DNA from: Margaritifera margaritifera
Taxonomy: Eukaryota; Mollusca; Bivalvia; Unionida; Margaritiferidae
Direction: 5' to 3'
Assembly (NCBI GenBank): GCA_029931535.1
Contig: JAQPZY010001660.1
Location: 5,960,001 to 6,024,000 of the forward strand
Length of the DNA stretch: 64,000 nucleotides
Under the pieces are notes generated by a model, which was given only the letters and a program-made list of their open reading frames with translations, was not told where the DNA came from and ran no database searches. The position numbers were made by a program, and so were the translations under genes. This document shows, one piece after another, positions 1 to 8,740 of this stretch. The number at the start of each line of letters is the position of its first letter. The first letter of the stretch is position 1.

Positions 1-218
1 TACTATCCACTAGAGTATACTCTAGAACACTATATAATCGGTGAGGACAGCATACGCCTGAAGTTACACACACCATCAATCGAGAACATAGATTACTATT
101 TCTATTAGAGAATACAATCCGTATATAACATGCCTTTATCCATATTGTAAGTAACATTTGCTTGCGTTACGTGTAGGCCTCGTCGCTAAACCATGTCTTA
201 AATGTGGTATCGGAGTAA

Positions 219-407
219 AGTCGCGTCATCAGCGGATTACTTCGCAAGTATTATCGCGCGCGTCGGCAAAGACTCAAGAAATCCATCATCGTGGAAAAAC
301 CTGAGAACGCCAAAAAAGAGGAAAAAGATACAGAACTCAATGAAATAATAGCCAGGATGGAAGAGATTGCAGTTTCTGATCCCGGTAAAGTAAAAATATT
401 TTTTTAA
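219..407 (+). pseudogene. Short charged open frame upstream of the SAP motifs
   Basis: An open frame without an ATG at its start runs from the stop at 216 to the stop at 405. It is basic at first (arginine and lysine rich, 240-290) and then rich in Lys and Glu (291-360). I do not recognise it. It lies directly upstream of the SAP-encoding frame and could be part of the same N-terminal polymerase region or a small separate viral gene. It could also be chance. Confidence 0.25.
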
Positions 408-435
408 AATTATTAATCGGATAAGCAATTAGACA

Positions 436-783
436 ATGAGTTTTCCCATATATATCAGCATGCCTACCATGAATGAGATCAAACAATTTGCGCGAGAACA
501 TGGAATAAGAATGCCAAGCGGTATGAGAAAGGCAGGTATACTAGTATTAATAAGAATTTAAGACGAGCCACGGCAGGTTGTCCCGGTTACAACGGCAACG
601 GCAACTGTAAATCACCTGAAACAATCTACGCGAGAACGTGGGACAAAAGTACCGAGAGGCGCAAGAAAAACCGATATACTTGCGTTATTTGGACTCGCGG
701 TAGAACCGCGTCAGACTGTAAGACAGCTTTGTGAAACGGCAGCACAGTATCATAAAGATTCCTCCACGGGCCACGTGGGCTGA
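436..783 (+). pseudogene. Tandem SAP DNA-binding motifs (N-terminal part of the viral polymerase gene)
   Basis: Two copies of a SAP-like motif lie in one frame, separated by an in-frame TAA at 559-561. The first starts at ATG 436 and contains the pattern EIKQFAREHGI...PSG.RK; the second (about 605-690) contains HLKQSTRERG...P.GARK followed by DILAL. The spacing of Leu, Arg, Gly and Lys is that of the helix-extended loop-helix SAP fold, which binds AT-rich DNA. SAP motifs at the N terminus are common in Maverick-type polymerases, and the polymerase frames follow at once. The frame closes at 781-783. Whether both motifs belonged to one protein is inferred from the shared frame. Confidence 0.6.
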
Positions 784-1975
784 AATTGCACGTGTGGTCG
801 CTGATGAACAAAACCGTCGCCGTATCGCACGTGCTATTGCTGAGGAGGCTGTTACATATGGTTGTCAAATTACCAAGTCCCCGAGTTTACGTTGCACAAG
901 CGCTGTCATGATCTTCAGTATTACCAGGCGGTCATCCCAAGTGTACACAAGCCAAGCAGAGACGCTGTGAAACTTCTCTCATAGATGCATCAGGGAATTG
1001 TATCAACATTACAGCACGTGGGCGAGACAACACTGCCGTCCGGATTCAAGGTTGACATTGTTCTCAATTTGGAATATACCATGCCTGACCATGTAACTGA
1101 AGACGATTTTGCACCATCTATAACATCACAACCATGGTATCAAAGTGGTGCCTGTGGAATCTTGAATCATAAAGACACTGAAGCTATTAATGATGAAATT
1201 GATAAAAGTTACTCAAAGATCATAGAGAAGTTTTTAAAATACTCCAGAGGAGGCTCCGGATGGATGTTTTCCATATGCTTGGAAGTTCAGCTTCATATTT
1301 CCCCGTAAAAGCTTTTCATGGATCGAGTTACATACCAACACCAGCGTGTATTCGACCGCGGTCAGTAATCAATATGAAAAATGCTGACAACCAGTGTTTT
1401 GAATGGGCGCTCTTGTCCGCGATGCAGCCTCAAAAATACAAACAATACCTGGGTGAACTTAAGTTTGGAAACATTGAATTTCCTGTACAAGTTACTGACA
1501 TCAGTAAGTTTGAGAGACTCAACCCTGACATCGCTGTTAATGTGTTTTTTTGTTGTTTTTTTTTGGGGGGGGGGTTGGGGGGTTGGGGGGAATAAAGGCA
1601 TGCAGCCAATTCGACTATCCACGGTGAGAAGCGCGCATTAAAATATTGATTTATTATTATTGGGCAACATTGACGGGTCAGTGGTGCGGTATCATTATGT
1701 GTGGATAAAAGATTTTCCCCGAATGGTGTACCAGCACAGCAGCACAAGGGTAACAAGTTTCCATGTCGACGCTGCATGCATGTGTTTAGCACGCAACAGT
1801 TGCTTGCGGACCTTGACTTTTACTGTGGTGGAGTAAGTGAGAAACCACAGAGCACAATCATGCCAGAGCCTAGCAAAAACGTTTTAAATTCACCTCGGTG
1901 CAACGAAAAATGAAAGTCCCGTATGTTATCTATGCGAACTTTGAATGCTTGAACATTCCAATGGACGTCCCCGAG
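731..1975 (+). pseudogene. Protein-primed DNA polymerase B, N-terminal fragment (Maverick type)
   Basis: Successive frames at 985-1308, 1290-1530, 1680-1890 and 1898-1975 carry blocks found in order in Maverick/adintovirus PolB proteins: KYSRGGSGWMF (about 1230-1265), SSYIPTP (1322-1345), INMKNADNQCFEWALL (1368-1415), IEFPVQVTDISKFE (1473-1515), a CxxC...C zinc-finger-like block (about 1760-1825), and VPYVIYANFECL (1917-1955). The last is the Exo I motif of the 3'-5' exonuclease, with Asp replaced by Asn in the usual DFE. At least three frameshifts occur. A T/G-rich low-complexity run (1546-1596) breaks the conserved block after NVF. The frame 731-970 (Arg/Ala-rich helix) may be linker sequence. 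Nothing after Exo I is present: no Exo II/III, TPR or palm motifs. The product would be a nuclear replication enzyme; here it is dead. Confidence 0.82.
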
Positions 1976-1987
1976 GTTTCGTTCAAT

Positions 1988-2908
1988 ATGTTGATAATAT
2001 TTCATGGCATTGACGCGCATGGTCTTGGAAACATTCATTGGACCTGGTATGCCGCCTACCACTTGTGGAATGAGTTTCGGAATATGATCGCGGAGGCCAC
2101 CCACGACCCGTAGAGTTTTCTCACAATTGATTTGAGCGGTCCCCCGGTCACCGGGGGAAAATATCGCGCGGGTCTGAACACAAACGTCTGATAAAGCAAT
2201 TTAACAACCACGATAAAACCGCTAGCGATGCTATAGAAGAGGCTGCCTACCGACGCCGCAAAGCTGCCAGAGATCAACTGGAACTTCTTCGCGAGTACAT
2301 AGGCGCACGCAAACGGGTCAAAGATATGTTACAGTCACGGCGTTCCGCATGGGAAGATCTCACAGCGGGCTTCGAACAAACGTTTGCACTGCTGATCAAA
2401 GCAACAAAAGAGATTGCAACCAAAACCACGGAAACCGCGAAGGAGGTGAAGAAAGTAGAGAAAACCATCTCTGATTTGATGGGAACAAAAGAAAAAAACG
2501 GGTTCAATTCGTAAGATAGCCAAACGCGCCAAAGAAGCAGCCACGGAACAAACCGCAGAGACTAGTAAACACTTGCCAAAGCAGATGGAGAAATTCCAAG
2601 AAGGCCTAGATGAAATCAAAGAAGATATCGGAGAAATTGGAGATATTATTGGAGTGATTGCAAAAGACATCCTGGTACTCGACGAAGACGTTACAACTGC
2701 ACTTAGGAATATTCCAGCAGCATCACAACCCGCGTACAAGTCAATGATGGAATCACCACAGCAATTATTAACCGAACCAGGTCGTCAGTGGATTTTTCAA
2801 AATCCCCTACGTGCCATTTATTACAGACCAGCCTACTATGACGAGATTGTGTTGAAACCACCAGCGGACTCGGATGATTACTATATGGATAAAATACGGC
2901 ACAAGTAG
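1988..2908 (+). pseudogene. Coiled-coil viral protein of unknown function
   Basis: A frame from ATG 1988 continues through a TAG at 2111-2113 to about 2190 and includes LTIDLSGPP (2121-2147). It then shifts to the frame 2170-2514 and shifts again, at an A-run near 2490-2500, to the frame that ends at the TAG at 2906-2908. The middle two thirds is almost entirely charged amphipathic helix rich in Lys, Glu, Arg and Ala (about 2200-2700), consistent with a long coiled coil. The C-terminal part is different, with PGRQWIF followed by an aromatic segment (YYRPAYY, 2820-2840) and an acidic end. The position between polymerase and capsid genes suggests a virion or assembly protein, but I do not recognise the family. 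The start is tentative; upstream in-frame sequence belongs to the polymerase fragment. Confidence 0.55.
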
Positions 2909-3520
2909 TGGTGTACTGGCCATTGGGCATACCGGGACAAATCCCGGTGGACCGCCGCAAAAAAATCCGTTTTTATCGGTGTTTTACTGGTGTGAGCAAA
3001 ACCCCGGGCCTGTCCCGGCAGATAAGTCCAGGGCCGAGTTGCTTACCCAGTACACTCCTGGGCACAAGTGGATATTCAGTGAAATTCCTGGGCAAGCCCT
3101 CGGTCCAGCGTGGCCACCCTATCAACACATGCTTGATGCATTTAATAATTAAGACGTTGAACAAGGTGAGAAATCGTATCAAGAATTTATCATAAAAGCA
3201 GACAAGGCGAGAAAACGCATAAAACAAGGAAAAGGCGTCAGTCGTCTACGCGAACCTGAACCTGAAAAAGTGTGCAAGCAAAAACTACTTGTGGGAGAAG
3301 GTCTTGGTGGACCAGTTTCCCGCGTGTGTGACCAACAACAGATCAGTAAACTTGTAGATCGTCTGGAAACACGCGTGGGGTCAGTTCGCTCTGGTAACAA
3401 CGCGCCAGAAGTCATCAATGAGGTCGCATTGATTTGCGATGCAGCGTGTCGTTGCAAATACAACCCCGAGCGTCACCGCGATGATTGCGATCTCGTGTAC
3501 AAAATCAGAATTTTTACGAG
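2874..3520 (+). pseudogene. Unrecognised viral gene with Pro/Gly-rich N-terminal part
   Basis: One frame runs from about 2874 to beyond 3500, with an in-frame TAA at 3150-3152. The first half is rich in Pro, Gly and Trp (NPGGPP at 2940, NPGPVPAD near 3000) and holds TPGHKWIFSEIPG followed by GPAWPPY (about 3054-3120). The second half is basic and helical, then Cys-containing (ICDAACRC near 3430). I see no catalytic signature; I considered a viral phospholipase A2, but the calcium loop and HD dyad are not evident. It overlaps the end of the coiled-coil gene by about 35 bases in another frame, which suggests compact viral packing or decay of the true boundary. Confidence 0.4.
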
Positions 3521-4248
3521 GTGTTCTCTACACCAATTACTGCGGGGCAATCCCGCACACTCGAGATTGCGTGTGTATTACAGTTGGCCTAATATTCGAT
3601 CGCGACCGTTTGGGGGGGGGGGCTTCCCGCGAATAACTCGTTTGTATTTTCGGCAGAGAAGGTACCTGGAACGTTATTGGACTTCCCACGGACGCGTACG
3701 ACATTACATCAGTCAATGATAAGATCAGACGGATGATTTAGTTGGTGACCGGCAAAGACTGTAAGATCTACATACGTGTGCACGAGCCCACACGCAGCTC
3801 TGCCATCTCGATCGTATTTCCACAGTATGTGGTTGACACCGGACAGTCATCGCCGAGAACGTTTCTCAGTTGACCAGAAGATATTAATGAGATTCCCAAG
3901 GACAAACCAATCTTACGCATGTGATACAATGTCACGCCAGACGTTATCAATATCACGACCACGATACAGGTTCATCTAACATGTGACGCTATCAGTAGCA
4001 GTTATCAAGCGAATCTTTCATGGTCATCAAGCATCGCGTCTCTGGGTTATATATTGCTTGGATTCTCCCCAAATGCTCCACCGGGTTTTCTGCTGTCAAT
4101 AACTCACACGCCTGTGTATCTTCCATGCCACAATTCCCCGTTGACACACCTTCGTTTTACTCTTGTGGACCAGGACGGGCAGGCGTTGGATCTTCGCGGG
4201 GAGACCGTGACAATACAACTCTACATTAGAGATCGACTAGACATTTAA
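3500..4248 (+). pseudogene. Penton-like minor capsid protein (Maverick type)
   Basis: The C-terminal part (about 4000-4248) is well preserved: a segment with FSPNAPPGF (4060-4090), then THLRFTLVDQDGQALDLRG and TIQLYIRD, ending at the TAA 4246-4248. The pattern of a terminal jelly-roll strand pair 'R..L.DQ.G..LDLRGE...L.LR' recurs in the second capsid protein encoded near the major capsid gene in Mavericks. Upstream fragments in other frames (about 3505-3600, 3630-3740, 3740-3870, 3880-3960) fit the same protein, for example LPTDAYDITSVNDKIRR near 3685-3735. At least four frameshifts and a TAG at 3738-3740 interrupt it, including one at a G-run (3610-3620). The role by family would be the penton or vertex capsomer. 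It lies upstream of the major capsid gene, as expected. Confidence 0.65.
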
Positions 4249-4253
4249 ATACA

Positions 4254-4733
4254 ATGACAGTCGTACGAGAACGTGTGATACCCGTGCATGTTATCAACGC
4301 GAGAAAACCCGTTCACATGACATATTACAGAAATGGTAGTGGTGATATTGTCCAGGGATAGTTTACGGGACCCCCAAAGGTTCTAGCGGCCCTGAGCTCG
4401 TGTGCTGCACCGATCGCTAAGCAAGTTGCAATGCGAGTCGTTGATAGCATCAGAAGCGATGCTATGGATCGGTTAAACAAATCTGGGATTGCATGCGTTT
4501 CAATCGATTCGAGATCGACTACGACATTAGTGACTCGACAACCAAAGGTTGAACTGAAGGCGGTTACGCTTCCACTTTCATCTACGGCTAAAATGCCAGC
4601 CACAGTCAGTACAATCATCAATGAAGCTGCTCAATAACGTCTGGCTGATTCAATGCGGCAATGGGAAGCGGATTACGGTTGTGGACAGGGCCCACACGCG
4701 AGTGGTGTAATAGACGAAATCGATAATGTATAA
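4254..4733 (+). pseudogene. Small basic viral protein, unknown, two in-frame stops
   Basis: ATG 4254 follows the penton-like stop by five bases (context atacaATG). The frame is continuous for 160 codons to the TAA at 4731-4733 and is interrupted only by TAG 4359-4361 and TAA 4635-4637, with no frameshift. The protein would be mixed alpha/beta, moderately basic, with FTGPPK just after the first stop, an Ala-rich stretch (LAALSSCAAPIAKQ) and a Thr/Val-rich second half. I do not recognise it. Its compact placement between the two capsid genes, with ATGs 5 and 9 bases after the preceding stops, argues that it was a real viral gene. Confidence 0.5.
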
Positions 4734-4742
4734 TTAAAAACA

Positions 4743-5920
4743 ATGTCAAAATTCAAAGAAACAGCTGATCACGCGTTTGACATGGACGTGCCTGTGATGA
4801 TAGAAAAAAGATTTTCAGTATTATCCGTACCCGGCTAAGGAGCCTAATCAAAGAGACCGAATAGATTTAAAATTTCGTTTCACTTCTCCGTATTTAATTC
4901 AGAAATCGATGGAAAAAATGTACAAAACGACGTCGCCGATGCCAATTACGACTGCGATGAGAAGGTTGGATTTACCAACAATGGCATCATGGCGTTGTTT
5001 AGCAGCGTACGTTATTTCATCGATGAAAAGGAAATCGAAGCATGTTTGAGCAACGTTGACATTGCCACGACGATTATTAAACTCGCCAGATACAGTGATG
5101 ATCATGGAAGGTCTGCTGGCCCATCTATGATGTTTCATAAGGACGCAAACGAACATGCTGAGCATGTACAATTTACAATACGACAGGCTACGAACCACGC
5201 AAATCCCCCTGCCGTTTTAAATACTATAGAAGATTTAACGTTTTATGATTCCAATTACAACACTGGATTCGCGGCACGTCGAGGACAACTTCTTGAAGCA
5301 TCATTATCGTTTTCGTGTGCGATTCCTCTCAGTCACATATTCGGGTTTTGCAGAGATATTTGCAAGGCTATTTTCGGAGCCAAACACACAGTCACATTAT
5401 ATCGAAAGCCTGACAGGCATTATATAATTTGTTTACATGGTGTCGCTCATGGCAAAGTTGTGTTGTCGAAATTATCATTGTGGATGCCTGTGAAAACCCA
5501 TTAAATGACTGCAGAAACACGTTATAAAATGATAATTTAGGAGTGTCTGAAATTTCTTTGCGGTTAAACGGTTTTCAGGAACCCTCTGAAGAAACTTTGC
5601 TTGACTTTACAAACAATCATGTTGCACGTGGATATCACAAGCTGTTGTCGCTCATGCGCCGAGACCAAAACATTAGCACCGGTCTGCAGATTTTGCAGAA
5701 AGACTTTGCTACGTTGCACCCGATTGATTAATTTTCATTGGAATACCTGGACCTGATCAAACAGTCCATGGCTGACATGCACTTTCATGCACGTGTTATT
5801 AATCTGCCAGCTCTCAACGCCAATTACGTACGTATTGCTGTGATTATTTCTGATAAGATGATGTTGTTCGATGGCGCGGGTTGCCTAATGAGGGTCATTG
5901 ACGCTCCTGTGGAAAAGTAG
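4743..5920 (+). pseudogene. Double-jelly-roll major capsid protein (Maverick type)
   Basis: ATG 4743 lies nine bases after the preceding stop. The N-terminal 31 codons end in a frameshift at an A-run near 4805. The best-preserved part (about 4910-5500) contains GFTNNGIMALFSSVRYFID and KEIEACLSNVDIATT, then CAIPLSHIFGFCRDICKAIF and ending LSLWMP. These blocks match the double-jelly-roll domain of Maverick/adintovirus capsid proteins: a 'G..ALFSS.RY.I...EI' strand-helix, a 'PL....GF..D..K.I' helix and a 'W.MP' strand. The C-terminal part follows in the frames 5543-5731 and 5738-5920, broken by a TAA at 5729-5731, and ends with a viral-type 'IIISD.MM' strand. There are at least three frameshifts. 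By family it is the hexameric capsomer protein assembling in the nucleus. The full-length protein would be near 380 residues. Confidence 0.75.
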
Positions 5921-5978
5921 TAAAATTTTCTTAAACTAGTATTTGAACATGTTACATTTTCAAATAATAATAATATAA

Positions 5979-6506
5979 TATCACGAAGTTGAAGTTGGAC
6001 TTAGCCAAAAGCAGCTTGCAAAAATTAAGAGCGCAACACGAAACTATTGCGGAGTCACAGAGAGGCTTTCTCCGACAAAATTAACTGGAATTATCCCCGT
6101 GTAGTTGACCCAAACGCATCTCGATCAGCTCAATACGGCCAAACAAACAAACACCTCAGCGACATTAAAGTTGTCAAAGTCAGAGGTGACGCAACTGCAA
6201 AAGACTGGTGGAATATTACCATTCCTCGTGGCGATTCCAGCGTTGTTGGCGGCTGCAGCTCCCACTGTTGCAAAAGTGGCTGCGTTAGGGGCCGTCGGAA
6301 CCGCATCCGGGATGGTTCTGAAAAAGGCGGTTGGTGAACGCGTAGCGTCTGGTGGAGCCTCTCGCGGGCGTACAACGGCTCGTAGACGAATAAAGAAGGC
6401 AAAGGTCTGCGACTACCCGGGACGATACCAAACGGTCTTTGGTTATGACCTTACCGTTGATAAACATGGAAACGAAGCTTCTGGTGCTTCCATTAACAAA
6501 TTTTGA
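5979..6506 (+). pseudogene. PX-like (adenovirus pX/mu-like) core protein
   Basis: One frame is open from 5979 to the TGA at 6504-6506 with a single internal TAG at 6102-6104; no ATG remains at its start. It shows repeats of a short amphipathic motif of the form 'L(S/T)..(Q/K/E)(L/V)..(I/L)' (LSQKQLAKIK near 5995, LSKSEVTQLQK near 6160). Next come TGGILPFLVAIPALLAAAAP (6196-6255), an Ala/Gly-rich hydrophobic stretch, and a basic tail (RRRIKKAK, 6383-6406). This order (LS.xQ repeats, GG.LP hydrophobic segment, basic end) is typical of the PX proteins of adintoviruses and Mavericks, related to adenoviral pX/mu minor core proteins. Its place between the major capsid and protease genes fits. The last ~30 residues are not recognisable. 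Confidence 0.65.
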
Positions 6507-6516
6507 TTCACTAACA

Positions 6517-6864
6517 ATGACTAAGTCAGTCAAGCATTTTCGAGGTGTATTTATGCGTGATGAACTTGCGTCTATGATCCCCCGCACGCGTTTAACCTGG
6601 ATTCGACAACAGGACCTGGAACTCATTGGGTCTCATACATGATAACGCCTCAACATCTTTTATATTTTGACTCGTAAGGGCTTGCACCGCTACTTGAAGT
6701 TGTTGATTCTTTAACCCGGGGCGCACGACGACCACTGTTTTATTCAATGCTGCCGTTGCAAACTCGGATGGACGGCCCAATATGTGAACATCTTGTTGCT
6801 AAAGCACTGCGTGAATCGCCCAACACCGCAAGCACTGGTTGATTTTGTATTGTCACTTAAAAGG
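6517..6864 (+). pseudogene. Adenain-like cysteine protease
   Basis: ATG 6517 opens a frame with FRGVFMRDEL (6538-6567), the usual N-terminal block of Maverick proteases. A frameshift near 6580-6590 moves to the frame with LDSTTGPGTHWVSY (6597-6638) and LLYFDS (6657-6674). After a TAA at 6675-6677 the same frame reaches GPICEHL (6774-6794). His of THW (6624-6626), the acidic residue of YFDS (6669-6671) and Cys of ICEHL (6783-6785) are in the order and context of the adenain His-Asp/Glu-Cys triad. A second frameshift near 6795 leads to the end, around 6864. By family it cleaves capsid and core precursors during virion maturation. One frameshift, one stop and one further shift make it non-functional. 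The length (about 110-115 codons) is short but near that of compact Maverick proteases. Confidence 0.75.
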
Positions 6865-6885
6865 TATACTTAAAACATATACGAA

Positions 6886-7650
6886 ATGTAAGTTGATATT
6901 AACGGACGAAGCACAGTCCGACGCCGCGCTGATGTGGATCTCACTAGGTTTGCCACCAAAGCGGATTTGATCAAGTTTACCAGAAGGGTTGTTGTTGACG
7001 TCGACCCGGGCGAGCTTGTGATTTTCCAAGATCAAACTGCAAAACTTAAGAACGTCTAACGTGGACATCAACGACGTTGTTTGAAAGATGCTAGGCGCCA
7101 TCGTGAAAAACCTGCCTGAAATCAATTAAATCGAGGGAATAAGAGACTCTGGTGTGTCGGTTGCGTCTGTCAAAAACTATGTTGATGATGCTACAACGAA
7201 ACAATACGTGGATAAAAAGATCGCAGAGGTGCCTTGGCGTAGTAACTTCATGGAGCCTAATTCAAGGAATATTAATCAGCGAAACACAGGAACAAACTGA
7301 CGTCGTAACTTCATCAAATGGCCGACTTGTTTTCTATCCCCTTGAAAATGTCTTTGATAGACCTAAACGTCACATTTTAAAGGTGCGTGAGTCCTTATCA
7401 TACTTGTTTATCATAACTGAGACTAAAGGTGTGTGAGGTCGAATGGTAACGTTGATAAATAATCAGCGACATCTTGTTGTTTGTTTTTTTTTTTTTTTGC
7501 CACCAATATCACGTATCGACAAAACCGGTAAAGTCACAGAATATTTCTCATATACAGTATCAACATCATTAGTCGCCGGAGATGAAATTCAGTTTGAAGC
7601 ATTCAACCTTTATCCGGAAGGGTACTTGACCGTCTTTGGTGTTTGTGTTT
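6886..7650 (+). pseudogene. Fibre-like receptor-binding protein, heavily broken
   Basis: ATG 6886 is followed at once by TAA. The same frame then encodes VDINGRSTV and DVDLTRFATKADL (about 6892-6975), and a later frame holds NYVDDATTKQYVDKKIAEV (about 7178-7234). The 'D..ATK.YVD.KI' motif is the hallmark of trimeric shaft repeats in phage tail fibres and in the fibre-like proteins of Mavericks. A run of T (7482-7498) interrupts the coding sequence before a beta-rich C-terminal segment (about 7500-7650), which ends EAFNLYPEGYLTVFGVCV. Several stops and frameshifts are present. By analogy the product would be a trimeric surface fibre; this rests only on the repeat motif and the position after the protease. 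Confidence 0.5.
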
Positions 7651-8217
7651 AAGACCAGACCCTCGTATAAGCTCACATATACTCTAAGCGAAGGTAAGAT
7701 AGAAATCGACCGTTAGAACCACCCTGATGTGTTACTACCAACTCGAGGCCAGCTTGGAATCATAGCATTAGCAGGTGAAAACACCCGGCAAAAAGAGACG
7801 TTACCGTCAGAAGTGAAATTAGCCAAAGAGTCTTTCTATAACGATAAAGTGAACTTCACCGCCTAATTCACCCCGCTTACATTCCCCATCGATTATTTTA
7901 AACCAACATTGACTCAACTAAGAAGCAAAGACGCATTTGTCCGCGTAACAGTTCTTGGACGAAAACGATCGTTACAGACACAAAGCAAAGGCGTAATCGG
8001 TGTGTTTCTATATGAACGTGGTGCTAAACCCCAGGAATGCACACTCGCCGGAGATTTAACTATTCTCCCAAAAGATATTTTCTATGATTGTATGACGGTT
8101 GTACCAGGGAAGAAAAGTGCTTGCTTCGAAGCGCGTGCACGTATTGCATCTGAACAAGGCCAGCCTCTCGACCAATTAGTCTCCAAGATGACAATATTAA
8201 TAGAAGAACTACGATAG
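7651..8217 (+). pseudogene. Unrecognised viral gene with two in-frame stops
   Basis: A single frame runs from 7651 to the TAG at 8215-8217, interrupted by TAG near 7714 and TAA near 7864, without frameshift. The C-terminal 102 codons (7909-8214) are fully open. The protein is beta-rich and soluble, with several Gly/Pro turns, a Cys (8098) and a helical end rich in Ile, Leu and Glu. I recognise no domain. Immediate adjacency to the fibre-like gene (the frame starts as that one ends) suggests a co-expressed surface or accessory protein, but that is inference from position only. Confidence 0.42.
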
Positions 8218-8570
8218 ACCCTCAAAGCTACCGACGCGAGAAAAAAATCAAAGCGGAACAACATCTGCGAGATGAATTCACCAAGAACACCGTTTTACTC
8301 ACGAAAAACAAACGCGTGTGTGTGGTCGTAGATAGTATTTGTGGCCTTGGTGTTACTGGAATAGTGACCACGGCAACCATCAAGATACACCAATCAGAAT
8401 TGTTGTCGGAGCTATATAGATAGCAACTGGTGTCTCGGGTGGTGCTGGCAACATAATTTCGATACGATTACATTCGAGAATACTTGTTTATTGGGAACTT
8501 CTCGCGGCGACACAAAGTAGTCTCAAACCACTGACGTCTCCGCACACAGATACGAAACCGGGGAGTTAAC
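8217..8570 (+). pseudogene. Small protein: charged helix, then Gly-rich hydrophobic segment
   Basis: The frame overlaps the preceding stop (8215-8217) and stays open to a TAG near 8418, then continues in the same frame to about 8568. It begins with a charged helix rich in Arg, Lys and Glu (8225-8310). A membrane-like Gly/Val/Ile/Thr-rich stretch follows, with ICGLGVTGIVTTATI (about 8335-8380), and, after the stop, ATGVSGGAGNIIS. Mavericks often encode a protein of this build (charged coiled coil, then 'GLG...G' hydrophobic hairpin) near the fibre genes; its function is not known to me. It might insert into membranes. Confidence 0.42.
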
Positions 8571-8740
8571 GACCCAAAACAGGTAATTGATTTACAGGCA
8601 GTAAAAGTCAAGTAAATATTTATTGTAGAAGTGTACAGTAACTTCGCTTAGAGGCGCCAGCGGGTTACAATCGCGAGGCTCACCACAGGCCCGCGCGTAA
8701 GTAATACAATCGCCTGTGATTCAAGAATAAAGTAATGGGG

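Larger units (their letters stand above)
1..8640 (+). mobile_element. Decayed Maverick/Polinton (adintovirus-like) endogenous virus, partial
   Basis: At least ten consecutive + strand reading frames match, in type, the gene set of Maverick/Polinton elements and adintoviruses: SAP plus protein-primed PolB, penton-like and double-jelly-roll capsid proteins, a PX-like protein, an adenain-like protease and a fibre-like protein. Each is broken by in-frame stops or frameshifts, so this is a dead copy. The polymerase after its first exonuclease motif, the integrase and the packaging ATPase are missing, so there is a large internal deletion or those genes lie left of the window. Terminal inverted repeats cannot be tested because the left end is outside. 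The segment is much richer in CG dinucleotides than the DNA to its right, which supports foreign origin. The right boundary is set by the last recognisable frame near 8570-8630 and is uncertain by several hundred bases. Confidence 0.82.

Noticed and set aside
1820..2104. Minus-strand 94-codon frame opposite the polymerase
   Set aside because: Shadow of the + strand, which carries recognisable polymerase blocks.
2874..3520. Viral phospholipase A2 (parvovirus VP1-like) in the unknown gene
   Set aside because: The Gly/Pro-rich start is suggestive, but no YLGPG calcium loop and no HD catalytic pair could be seen.
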